Assembly (NCBI GenBank): GCA_037975125.1
Contig: CM075862.1
Span: 61,542,779 to 61,606,778 of the forward strand
Length of the DNA: 64,000 bases
Direction of reading: 5' to 3'
Source: Latrodectus hesperus
Lineage: Eukaryota > Arthropoda > Arachnida > Araneae > Theridiidae
The notes under the pieces were generated by a model that saw nothing but the letters and a program-made list of their open reading frames with translations, was not told the DNA's origin and ran no database searches. Positions 27,860 to 43,450 of this stretch are shown piece after piece (the stretch's first letter is position 1; each line of letters begins with the position of its first letter). A program made the position numbers and the translations under genes.

Positions 27860-30595
27860 ATCATGATTTATACATAGTCATGTGTGCATGAAACAGATGT
27901 TGGCCTGCAAAGTATTCCTCCAGTACAATTTGTTCCTCCAGTCTAATGACCACAACAATACAATCACGTTCGAATCCATCTACTTGGCTATATTGTCCTT
28001 AAGAATATCTTAATGGAATTATTTAGTGTCTATGGAAACATCCATTTATTTCATCTCTAGGAAAACAAATTAAGATAAATATTCAGCTATTATTATCGGA
28101 GATAGGTGCAAAAGAAATAAAGCTATGATCGGCATTAATATTTTTATTGGTTTTTCAAAATTTAATTATTTGCCTATCTCGCCACATTTGTTTTAAAGAA
28201 AAATGACATTTTTCTAAAAGCTGTTTAGTAAATTTTTTATTGAAATTGAATTAATGGGAGACATATTTTCTAAAGAAAGAAGCTGTGGATTTAAAGATAA
28301 GGCTGTGACTTAGTATTGTTGTCAGAAATAGTTTTTTTTAACTAAAATAGTTTAAATAAATTTGATTTTCACTAAAATAGTAGCACAAATCGGGATTCAG
28401 GTTTGGATTAGAAAACTAGTAAAGTAAAAAAAAATATATTTTGTTATATTATATAATTTCGCATGCTTTTAAATCCTATAAATAAACAGAACTTATGCAT
28501 GGTAATTATAGAAAATATGAATATAAAAATGTTTTTAGTGATATTGAAGCCGAAATGTTTATTTCAGGATTGCTATTATATTTTTAAACTTATTTCCACC
28601 CTGAAGATTTTATATGATTTATTTTTCGAAAAGATTGCTGCTTATATGGTGATCAAAATTTTAATTTAAATTTCAGATAACTATTAGATGTATAGTTATC
28701 TGTTATAAGCTTATTCAAAAAATAATTATTAAAAACATTTTCTTTAAAAGAATTTTTTATGAAAATATTTCTCTCTTATTTATATTTACCAACCTGGGCA
28801 TATATTTGTATTCCGCGCCGTATCCAAGGAAACAGTTTGGATAATATATGCAAATCGTAAATAGTGTTCAACTCAAGATTGTACAACTTGAATTCATTTG
28901 CATTTAGCAGTAAATATTTCAGTATAAGTAAACATTTTGAATCAGAAATGGAAGTATATTTATGTATGCTTTAGAAACATATATAATTTTGATTAATATT
29001 AATTAAAGTTAAGTATTTGTGACATATATAGTTTTTAATGTTTAAATTACCAATTTTATAAGTATATCAGTTTAGAAAGTTGATAACTTTGTTATGATGA
29101 ATACAATTTTGAAAAATCTGTAAGTTTAACTTCTTTACACACAAGAAAATTTCTTTGACATTTTTACGCGATGATTTTACAATTTCTAAATTTATTAATA
29201 AGTATTTATGTAATTTAAATATTTTTCTTTGTGTAAGGATTTTTGTGTAAAGCAAATAATTAATAAAGTGCTCTATTTAGTTGCTAAATTTATAGTTTCA
29301 TCTTTAAGACCAAACAGTATAAATTGAATCAATTCAATAACTCATTTCATTGGATTGCGTGTTTAAATGGAAAATTATCTCTCCCCAAAGCCAATTTATT
29401 CTCTAATTTAAATATCGTACATAATACTAAAAATCAATGTCTTCTTAGAGTATTTGTTAAATGTGTAAGGTGAATATTGCTGTCTATTGCACGAATTCAA
29501 TTTATAAATGAAAGACAAATAAATGCCTTTCATATGCAAAAACTGATTTTAATATGAACAATTTGATACATATTAAATTCACATGAGTATAGTAATTTAG
29601 TAAAATCTACTTTATTGTATATTATCTCGCTGTTTTGGTAAGGACAAAACGAATTTCATATACTAAAAGACTCAAAGTACCAAACATGCATTTATTAAAG
29701 ACACATTGCTTAGACTATTATTTCCTTCAATTATTCCTTTTCATGGATACTAATATTATTTTATTTATAATTTTGTAATATTACATTTGGTTTTAATATC
29801 CATTTGCTGAAAATACTATTTAGGCAATTCTTAATAATGCACATTATAGGATCACTTTCTTATTTTCCACATCTTTAAAATGACGATATTAAATAAACTT
29901 TTTATCTTCTATTTGTTAGAAGTTTTATATGATAGGGAATTCCGAATTTCGGGAATCTCCAAAGTTTTCCGTGTGTTGGCCACATTAATTTTTCAGCTAA
30001 GTTTCAAGAATTTGCTTACGAGCTAAAGGGACTTGGAAAGAATAAAGTTCATTAGCTTGTCAAACCTAAAAAAATGCTTATTTTTCCTCAATGTGATGAT
30101 ATTTTTATAGAATTTTAATGTTGTTATTTCTAAAGTATTTATGCTCTTTTATTTCATTCTGGGAACATTTGATATGATACATCTGTTAACTAGAGAATAA
30201 TTTTTAATTGTGCAAACAAGGTTCTCTCGGAATTCACCTAAAGCTAGATGCGGTTCCGAAATCCTTTTTCAAATTTGGTTAACACTTTCAAGCAATTAAG
30301 AACACATCATTTTGGCTGCATATTATGTCTAAAAAACTATCCATATATATTTTTGAATGTTTTCGAATGTGTTCTGCAGGCTCATGGCACAGCCAGGGGA
30401 AGGTTGGGAAATGAAACACAGTTGCTCATTGTAAATATGGAGCAATAAATATTTTAGTTCATTTTGATTGGAAACTATATATTTTTTTGGAAATTCACTT
30501 GAATATTGAAAAGAAACGGATAAATAATCTGCGCAAAAAAACTAGAGCAAGGAGATTATCATTATCTTATAAATGACTCAAATAATAAAGAAATC
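27860..30595. other. A/T-rich non-coding stretch
   Basis: No gene is recognised. A small G/C-richer stretch around 30360-30420 (CTGCAGGCTCATGGCACAGCCAG) has no recognisable product. Confidence 0.5.
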
Positions 30596-30599
30596 AGCA

Positions 30600-31065
30600 A
30601 AATTTGCATCACGCGAAATTTGTAAGTAAAAAAGTCACAACATCAATACTGAAAAAATACGCCATTAAACGTCATCACGAAATTAAAAAAAGGAGGATAA
30701 AACCACATGGATTGTCCCTCCAGAGCACCAATGGTTATCAGTGTTCTCGTCCGGGAAACTCACTGGCTCACGGTTTTAAAAGACAGGAACAAATTGCTCT
30801 CGCCCGATATTGAAGTGATTACCTCAGATTATTTAAATTTTTGAGGGCACCAAAATTTATGATACTTGTACTAACTATTTCGTTGAACAAACTAAGCCAG
30901 AACACATCCTTGAGTGAATGGGGCTATGCATGTATGATTTATAAAACGATCTTGATGGTGCTAGATTTTTTGGTGATGTTCAACGCTGTGAACCTGGTCT
31001 AGTGCTGCTAGCCAAAGGGGACATGCTACAACAACACAACGAAATTTAAATTTTCTGTGAGTTAC
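30600..31065 (+). pseudogene. Non-LTR retrotransposon 3'-end remnant
   Basis: The end of this stretch translates to KRQEQIALARY, then after several stops to WGYACMIYKTILMVLDFL and FNAVNLV before a stop. This resembles the terminal part of LINE ORF2 proteins (xALARFRSGHL ... LDFLxxxxxMDLV). It is followed by an ACAACAACACAACG tail like the other LINE 3' ends in the window. The first 200 bp include a basic frame (ILKKYAIKRHHEIKKRRIK) that may belong to the same element. Confidence 0.45.
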
Positions 31066-31822
31066 TAAAAATGCACCGAGAACTTAAGATTATAAAATAT
31101 AAATGCTTGCAATCTCAAAATATATTGTTCATCAAAGGAAGTATGAACAAGAAACAGTATCTCATATTAATATTCACAAGGCTAATGCAATAACAAAACA
31201 TAGGAAGAACATTCTTGGTGGTGTTGATCAAGGATTATATGTTTATAACAGTAGAAGAAAATACCTTAATATTGTTAAGCAACTGCTAACGCTATCTCGA
31301 AAAGTAAATGATTTTGTAGAAAATATATTAACTTGATTGTGTCAGAAAAATCAACTTTTAAAGTAATTTTCTTCGGCACTGGGTGTGTCAATAAGTGTTT
31401 CATATATTGATCAACGATTATTGTCTTTTAGTTACTTCCTCGGTGTAGATAAAATTTATGAACTGTATGAAAAGAATATCAAAACGCTTATAGTATTCAC
31501 AGCAAGTCGCTTATAGTTGTTAAAAAATATAATTAAAAATTCAATTCATTAAAAGTTTTCAATGGAAAAAATTATATCACAAATAGTAATTAAAAATAAT
31601 ATATTCTGAAAAAAATAAATATATAATTGTTCTGGCATAAGGGTGATTCAGATTCGTTAAACGAGCTTATTACATCCCTTATTCACAAACGTTGTGTGAA
31701 GAATACTTGGATATGTCAGAAAGTATGAAAGCACTTATAAAAACTATTGATTACATTAGATCAAATTCATTCGTCATCAATTTCCTGTGAGTTCACTGAA
31801 GAGCATGGAAAAGGATTTTCTT
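31066..31822. other. Unassigned sequence between a LINE remnant and a satellite
   Basis: A 77-codon open frame at 31103-31336 (plus) is K/N/I-rich and matches nothing I know. No other structure is seen. Confidence 0.4.
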
Positions 31823-32914
31823 GAAGATAAAGAATTGCGCTATTGTTGTGTTACCGAACAATAAGTCGTTTCGGGAGTTATGCTTTTATACAGTCACAAT
31901 TATGCATATATGAATGACCTTAAAGACAATGAATTGTGCTATTGTTGAGTCACCGAACAATGAGTCTTTATGGGAGTTATGCTTTTATACAGACACAATT
32001 ATGCATGTATGAATGACCTTGAAGATAATGAATTGTGCTATTGTTGAGTTACCGAACAATGAGTCTGTATGGGAGTCATGCTTTTATACAGACACAATTA
32101 TGCATGTATGAATGATCTTAGAAACAATGAATTGTGCTATTGTTGAGTTACCGAACAATGAGTCTTTATGGGAGTTATGCTTTTATACAGACACAATTAT
32201 GCATGTATGAATGACCTTGAAGATAATGAATTGTGCTATTGTTGAGTTACCGAACAATGAGTCTGTATGGGAGTCATGCTTTTATACAGACACAATTATG
32301 CATGTATGAATGATCTTAGAAACAATGAATTGTGCTATTGTTGAGTTACCGAACAATGAGTCTTTATGGGAGTTATGGTTTTTTATACAGACACAATTAT
32401 GCATGTATGAATGACCTTGAAGATAATGAATTGTGCTATTGTTGAGTTACCGAACAATGAGTCTGTATGGGAGTTATGCTTTTATACAGACACAATTATG
32501 CATGTATGAATGATCTTAAAAACAATGAATTGTGCTATTGTTGAGTTACCGAACAATGAGTCTGTATGGGAGTTATGGTTTTATACAGACACAATTATGC
32601 ATGTATGAATGACCTTGAAGATAATGAATTGTGTTATTGTTGAGTTACCGAACAATGAGTCTGTATGGGAGTTATGCTTTTATACAGACACAATTATGCA
32701 TGTATGAATGATCTTAGAAACAATGAATTGTGCTATTGTTGAGTTACCGAACAATGAGTCTGTATGGGAGTTATGGTTTTATACAGACACAATTATGCAT
32801 GTATGAATGACCTTGAAGATAATGAATTTTGCCTGTTGTAGTGTTACCGAACAATGAGATGCTACGGGAGTTATGTTTTTATACAGATACACTGATACAT
32901 GCATAAATGACCTG
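31823..32914 (+). repeat. ~100-bp satellite, 11 copies, alternating dimer structure
   Basis: Units of about 100 bp contain AATTGTGCTATTGTTGAGTT, ACCGAACAATGAGTC, TATGGGAGTTATG, TTTTATACAGACACAATTAT and GCATGTATGAATGA. Inner copies alternate between type A (start GAAGATAATG, end GATCTTA) and type B (start GAAACAATG, end GACCTT), so the true repeat is a dimer of about 200 bp. The first and last copies are the most diverged, as in arrays homogenised from the centre. No coding capacity. Confidence 0.95.
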
Positions 32915-35999
<3,085 letters not shown>

Positions 36000-36289
36000 G
36001 TTCATGGTTTTGGAGCCTCGTGGCTTAGTGGCAGAGTTTCACGCTTCCAAGGCATAGGTCCGAGGTTCAATCCTCGGACTGGGCAAGATGGACTCAGCCT
36101 TTCATCGCTTCAGTGGGTCGATAAACTGAGTAACAAGTGTGTTTGGGAACTAAACTCTGGGGTTTCGTATTATGGACATATGCTTCGCACCCCAGAGCCT
36201 CTCGGTCAAGAAAATAGAGATTGAGCCCTGTAGGCCTTGGCCCACATGAGCTGTCATGCCACAGAGTTTAGTTTAAAGTTCATGGTTTT
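36000..36289 (+). mobile_element. tRNA-derived SINE with target-site duplication
   Basis: The body (36012-36277) opens with a tRNA-like head. An A-box-like TGGCTTAGTGGCAG and a B-box GGTTCAATCC lie within CCGAGGTTCAATCCTCGG, a perfect T-arm stem. This is followed by an unrelated tail. The identical 12-mer GTTCATGGTTTT flanks it at 36000-36011 and 36278-36289, the mark of LINE-mediated insertion. The head resembles a Gly-type tRNA. The open frame across it is accidental. Confidence 0.85.
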
Positions 36290-38416
36290 TATTCCCACTT
36301 CTGCTGTAATATTTATAGTGATTCTAAGTCCACATGTTAAGCTGTACGTTCATTTAAATTAACATTTGAGTATAAAAAATATTTCCATACAGCAAACAAA
36401 CCACGCAACCAATAAACTCTTCCGCTCAGTACTGTAGCTTATAACTGAAAATAAACATAAAGATATATAAGATAAACGCTTCTAAATGTATTTTCTTCTA
36501 GTTGTTTAATGGATAGCTCTTTTCAAGATTATTCATTGCCATTAAGGATATATTACAAGTTAGTTAAAGTTTAAGTATATAGTATTCATTTTGTGATAAA
36601 TACATTTATGAGAATTTTTCGATTATATATGAATTTTAATCATTTTCTTCTGAAACTATGCAAAGTTAATCAATCTGTCAAAAAACTAAGATTAAAAGTC
36701 AGACACTGAAAGAAATTAAAGTTCCTTTTTTGTCTCATCATAACTTAATTACTTCATTAAGGCACTAAAATATGGCCCTTTAATGAAGCTAACAGTAGTT
36801 GTTTTAGGTAAAAAAAAGATCAAAGAGTGGCTCGGAGAAAAAAATTGCCTGGTTTCTGCAACGCATAAAGCAAAGAATGAGATGCATGTTTCTCATCTGA
36901 CTTTAATAACAAAACGAGACACCTCCATTCATATGCAAGTGTCAAGCTGCAGGAGTTGATAATACGAAACAGAATGTTATAGAGTAAGCTAGTTCATGGA
37001 CATTCTGCGTCACTGAATATCATTTCTCAAATGTAGAATATTTAATCAGTTAAACTACTATACATATGTAAAACTTTTATTAAGCGTTTTATCACATCTG
37101 CTTTAATCTCCTAATATTTAGGATTAACGGGAACAGTTTTTCTGAGGAAAGTAATTAAACTAATGAAGATATTACTGAAATAATGTTATACATCATTATA
37201 TGCATAGAATATTACCTTGACTTTATTGTTTCTTTATATAAATCTTGGTAGGTACAGTTATCATTATGAAGTTCAGTTTTGATATTTATTTTACGAATCT
37301 AATATAAGTATTTCAAATAAAAAAATGTGATATATACATGTTTTTTTTTTCATTATCTTGACCATTAAGTTGTGAGACCAAAACACATTCACTTGCTTTC
37401 ATAGAAAATGAAAACATTTCATTAGTACAAAGTTTTGAGTAAAAGAAAAGCTAAATAATAATAAAATGTTATAGAATTTAATCTGACATATTTACAATCA
37501 TAGAAATAATTTTTAAACTTGATATTTAGCAATTTCATGCATCTGGAAGTTTAAAAGTATATCCTGTCATATTTAGATCTTGTAGCTTTCTATTTTTATT
37601 GTTCACTGTGAAAATATTAAGATAAAATATTGTTTTAAGTTAAGTTTTCTTTTATAATATTTTCTTTTTCTAGAAGCATTCGATAATTTATTATTTAATC
37701 TTTTGTGGCATTCTAATACTAAATATTTCCACACATGCATTCAACTTCCTTTATAGTTAAGAATTAATAAATCGAAAAATTGTTTTTTGAAATGTTAATG
37801 ATAAGTTTTAGTGCTATTAGGCTATTTAAATCAGCGTGAAAAAATATGTGTGTGTGTATTATCTAAAATATTATATGTATAAAATCTTAATTTTTTCCTT
37901 TTTTACACGTTTTATATTACTTATTTTCATTTGATTTTAATTGAATTTTCGTGAATATTTTTGTATAATACTGTTTATCTCAGGTAAAATAAACATTTCT
38001 AAAAAAATCTTTGAGTAATTTAAAATTTACCATTTACTAAATGCAAATTTGAAACACTTAAATAAGTACTTTGTTCATAATAAAGGTTAAATTCTAATCA
38101 GTTATACTGATCATGAATCTAAAATCACCAAAATTTTAAGATTAAGGCAAAGTTAGGTCATACCATTTGCTGATATTATAAATCGATAGAACAACTTATT
38201 TAAAATAATTCAAATTCATTACCATTTTACAATAATTGCAATGAATTTTGGCTACTATCTTTTATGAGAAATATACCATTGCTTTGTTTCAAAATAAAGT
38301 TTATGCCAGAAAAATGCTTTCACATCATTGTACATGATTTTTATCATTCAACAAAACATTGGTGATGCCTTAGAAACTTAGTCGCCAAGTTATGATTTGG
38401 ATAACCAATAAGTATA

Positions 38417-38433
38417 AGAGAGAGAGAGAGAGA
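38417..38433. repeat. (AG)n microsatellite
   Basis: About eight AG units. Confidence 0.9.
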
Positions 38434-39467
38434 TGCGAACTTTTTTTTTTCTTTAGCAAATATTTAGATCATAAATTTGTTCTGTTATCATAAATTTGTT
38501 GTTAATAAATAGGAAAAAAAACAAGTGTACTTTCGTGCTTTGTGTGTTCAGATACTCTTACTGGTGCAAATATTTAAACATTTTCAGTACTTTTTGTGAT
38601 GTATAAGATAAAATGGATGAACTTAATGCCTAGTCTTGTTAAACAACTCCATGTGACTTTTTTACTGTAATTGTAGTTACACAATGACTATAAACAATAT
38701 ATATCATAGCAAAGATATTACAGCATTCAACTCATTTAAAGAAATCTCAGAAAAACAAAAATAATAATGAAATGTGATGTGCTGTAAATTTGATTCATTT
38801 TTAAACGCTTTTGATATTTTCAGATATAGATATTAAAAAGTCAACGCTAATATTATTTTGATGATGGAAAATAAGAAGGAATCCTTTTATTTTGATTAAA
38901 ACTATTTATATTGCTGAATTTTTTCATGTAAAGTTATATAATTCATACACAAATTATATTGAAATATTACTTTAGAATTTTCTTTATTGATTTTATTTAA
39001 GCTTGCCAATTTCAACTATATTTCTAAGGATTAAGGAAAGTAAGAAAATTTTTGAAGAATCAATCAACTGAACTGGAAATATATTTTATAACACAATTAA
39101 TTATAAATCAAAAATCTATATATTTATATAAACACAAGTTACATAACTTTGTAGAAACTTCTAAGAATATATTTTAAAACCATCCATCATAATTACCAAA
39201 TCAAGAATAATTGTGGCAATTTTATAAGCAAATACATTATCTATGGTTAATTAGCTCTTCAATATTATTTTAAATTAATACTACTTAATTTACACTATAT
39301 AATAAAGCAAATTTAATTAAATTAAAACATAATATTAGCATTTTGTATGTAAAATATTAACATTATACACGTAGAAAAAATGCTTTTTAAATTTTAATAA
39401 GCTTATATCAGTACATAATTAAATACTAGATTTATTTTAAAATAATGAGATTTATCTACAAACAAAC

Positions 39468-39518
39468 CTTTTAATAATAAACAATATAAAAGAATTTTAT
39501 ATTGTTTATTATTAAAAG
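39468..39518. repeat. Perfect hairpin, 24-bp arms, 3-nt loop
   Basis: The left arm (39468-39491) starts CTTTTAATAATAAAC and is perfectly complementary to the right arm (39495-39518). Only GAA separates them. Confidence 0.9.
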
Positions 39519-39797
39519 AACGTTTAAACAAATATAGAATTATTTGCTTAAGAACTGTTAAGGAAACAATTTATATATTGCCTTAATATATAGATTTGAA
39601 CAAAAATACTATATTAGTACATATAAATATATTATAAAAATAATTTTTTAAAGTTAACTAGGTAATTTATTTGTTAAATTACTTTTTAAGTAAAATTATA
39701 AAGAATATTCTTTGAATATTCTTGCTAATTTCACATAATAATTAATAAAAAATATATAATGGAATAAGTAATACTAATAAAGCTATATAAATTTAAC

Positions 39798-39851
39798 ATA
39801 TGCCAACATTAACATATATCGACAATTATTATCGTTCCAATGTTGGCATAT
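39798..39851. repeat. Inverted repeat, 13-bp arms
   Basis: ATATGCCAACATT (39798-39810) and AATGTTGGCATAT (39839-39851) are exact reverse complements separated by 28 bp. Confidence 0.85.
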
Positions 39852-40311
39852 ATTAACAAATGACTGAGTTTAAAATTTACCATTGCTAGCGGCTCCTGAG
39901 AACTGAAGGAAAAGGATGAGGGAGAGCATCGGCAAAAAAATGCCGATCCAAAGTGAATGTCGATAGCATGCCATCTGTTAATTGGCAGAAGATTCGTACA
40001 CACACCAACTTAGTGGAACTAAAAAATAAAATGTTTATTTTACTAAATGAGTTGAAAAAAATATTATCAGCAGCATTTGTTAAAATGTTTTTTCGAAAAA
40101 CTTATTGTAAGAAGTTGCCCACTTATCAGTTTTAGGTAACTATAGGCAGTCATTTCAGAGATATAGTTAACACAAAAGCATTGGAAATACTGTGGTACGA
40201 CTGTTATTTGAGAAGGAATTACTTTGTTTTATAATTTCATTATGCAATGTATCCATTTTGAAAGCAAATAAAAATTTTCATAAAAATTTTTAATTTGGTA
40301 CAAATTTACCG

Positions 40312-40360
40312 TACGGTCATCCTTGGCGAAATTTTCAAAAAGTCGCCAAGGATGACCGTA
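40312..40360. repeat. Perfect G/C-rich hairpin, 18-bp arms
   Basis: TACGGTCATCCTTGGCGA (40312-40329) and TCGCCAAGGATGACCGTA (40343-40360) are exact reverse complements around a 13-nt loop. The arms are about half G/C in a region of roughly 25% G/C. Confidence 0.9.
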
Positions 40361-43300
40361 TGGGGAATTTCCGATCGGAAAAAACGGCGGGAGGAAAAAT
40401 GGCAAGTATTTCATACATTGTTGGTATCTTACAATATGCTCAACTAATTTTACAAAATTAATAAAAGACGCAGATTTATAGATTTCAAACATCAATGGTA
40501 AAATAATAAAGTTAATATGTTAAATTATCCATAAAATGTTTTGATTAAATTTTATATTAATGATTTTTAATCGGTAAATATTCATGAGAAATTAATGACA
40601 AATAGCGTTGCCAAAATACTAGTGGTAATTAAAATTTTTATTTATGTTCAAAATTCTTAATTTTTATTTAAAAGAAAAGAAATGACTATTTCTGGTTCAA
40701 ATTTTGAATACGTTAAATACTTTTCTTAAATATACTGTGCAACACTTGAAAAACAAGGGTTAAATTAGGGCTTATTTTAAATATGATTCACTGAAAAACT
40801 GACAAAAATATAATTATATAATACATATAATTAATCATTTCAAAATATGTGGAAAATATTCCTTAGCATGTTCAAAATTATTTGAATTTTATAATTTGTA
40901 GGGAATATATTGTAAAAATGGAAAAGAGATTTTGAAGTGAAAAAATATGATTGGATTATTTCAAGGAAAATAAAAGAATTTATAAACTACAATTAATATG
41001 AAATTTTTATGGAAAATATTTATGAATAAACTTTATACACGCGTGATTTTGTTTTAATATGTATTTCTGGATAAAAAAAGAGATATCTTAGAATATTGAT
41101 CTCATCATGTTTTTAAAAAACTAAACTTTTGCATATATAATAACTTAATTAACTTACAAAAATATAAATTAAAAATTTTACTAACATGAATACATTATTT
41201 AAACGCAGTTGTTTATTAGGGATTATTTTTATTCCTTATGTGTTTATCTTTTCCACAATTATTTTAACAAATAGAACTAATTCCTTTCATTAGAAAATAT
41301 ATTTTTAAAATAAACATGTTTAAATATTTTGTTATATTTTGCAATAAAAACATGTTTTGCTTGTTTAAAATCATTAACAAAGTATATATATTATTTGTTT
41401 TAAGTCTAAAAACAAACGACAAAATATATTTTAATGCGACAAATCTTTCGGCATTTTCTATTCCCTTAGCAATTTTTATTCTTTTAGTTCCAGCAACAAA
41501 AGAGTCGTGATGTTGTCAAAATGAATTCTTTGTGTTTTCAAAGAAATCTTTCTTCCCTAGTTGGAAATAAAAATAGTTCCATTTATCCTGAGTATCTTCG
41601 AATAGCTCTTTTTTGGAACAGAAAAAAAGAGTTTATTGCTCAATTATTAGCTCATCCATCGAGAAACTATTTACACTTTCCTTTCTCTTTGCAGCTAGCA
41701 GAAGAGATTGACTTCAAGCGGACAAGTTTGTATTCGATATCTACCTTTCAGAATCCCAGAGGAGGGTTGGGCTCAAATTTTTATCACTCCTTCTCTTGTT
41801 AGTTCAATATACCTGCTCACCTAATATTTAATTATATTTGATATTACGTTTTGGAGATAACATATAAAACATTCCAGTACTGGTTCATTTCTCACATTTT
41901 CTGCAAGAAAACTGCTCTTAATCATATTTGATAAAATTTCTTAAGTATATTTGTAAATATTTTTTAATTTTTCTTCTTCACATTAAGATTTAAGATAATA
42001 AAAATTTTTTAATACTTTTATATATAAATAAGAGTTTTATATCTATTTTACGTATAAAATTCTTTTACAGCCAAATTTCTTTTCACTTGATCATTCAATT
42101 ATTTATCAGTGGTTAATCTCATACAGAAAATTGTCTTATATTCAATTTTAAGTAAGTTCCAATTAAGAATAGTAATTAATTAAATTCATTTTGATTAATT
42201 ATAAGATTTCAAGAATACCTAATTTGTTAAAACAAACTTGATCAACATTTAGCATAAGAAAATCTTATTAAGATTTACTTTACAAATTTGGGAAATATTT
42301 ATATGAGAAATTTAAAGAATTATTTAGTTGAAAAGAATTTTAGGTTTATTTGTTTATATATATAGAAACTCAAAAAATTAAAAGTATAATTTGTTTAAAG
42401 ATAATGTTTTTTGCTGTAAGTAATAATTTAGCAATATATTACTTATAATCAGTTATTAATTCAAAGCATTTTAATCATTTATTAATTCTATTGCATAACA
42501 ATGGATTGAAAATTTCCACAAATATTGTTTTTAACCATTTCCAAAATTTTCATTAAATATGCATGATATTAAAAAATTTTCCAACTTATTACATGTTTCT
42601 AACTTTTAAATTCTTATTTTAAACATCTAAAATATAAATCTAAGACAAAATATATCTTAAAAATTTATTTAATTTGTTTTAATATTTTAGAATTATTAAT
42701 AATATTAAAATTTGTAACATTTATTCGAATTGCACTACATTATTATTTTTAAGGCTAGTATCTAAAATACAATTTTATGGAAAATCAAGTAGTTAAAGCA
42801 TATTTTAATCACATATATAATTTTCCAATAATCTCAATTTCAATGCAGGCGCAGGATTTTTATCACGTATCGATAATTGAAAAAGAAAACGTTAAAGTCA
42901 ATATTTCCAAGAGAAATAACGAAGTTATTTTTAATGGCTTGTTAATGCTGAAGGATTTGTGAAACTAGCGTTTATTTAATTTATGCGCCAGGGAAATTTG
43001 CTTTTTTAGAAACAAAAGTTAATGGAATATTTCTATCTAAAATTTTCTTCTCATTAGTAATCTTTTCCTAGAAAAAATGTTCTCATCTCATCTTGAGTCT
43101 TCTATCCTCAATTTTTTCAAGAATTTTAAACAGAATTCCATGTAATACTATTTACCATTTTTTGAGAGTATATTAATGTTTAATGGTAAATTGATGTTAA
43201 TAAAATGCATTACAATGAAACTTCATACACAATTTTTCAACCTCAATTCATTTCTTAAAGATGCATTTTATAGAAATATTTTGTAATTATATATAATACA

Positions 43301-43406
43301 ATTAATGAATATTTAAAAAACTTTGTAATACGTTTTTAGTTCATAACTAAGAAATCATGCATATATGTGGTTATTGATTGTATACATAAGCTATAACATT
43401 GATGAG

Positions 43407-43450
43407 AAACTTACAAATGTAAAGTTCGCTCACTTTACATTTGTAAGTTT
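43407..43450. repeat. Perfect hairpin, 18-bp arms
   Basis: AAACTTACAAATGTAAAG (43407-43424) and CTTTACATTTGTAAGTTT (43433-43450) are exact reverse complements around TTCGCTCA. Confidence 0.9.

Noticed and set aside
41521..41802. 93-codon plus-strand frame as a gene
   Set aside because: No recognisable domain, no splice or promoter context, and a length reachable by chance over 64 kb. Left unassigned.
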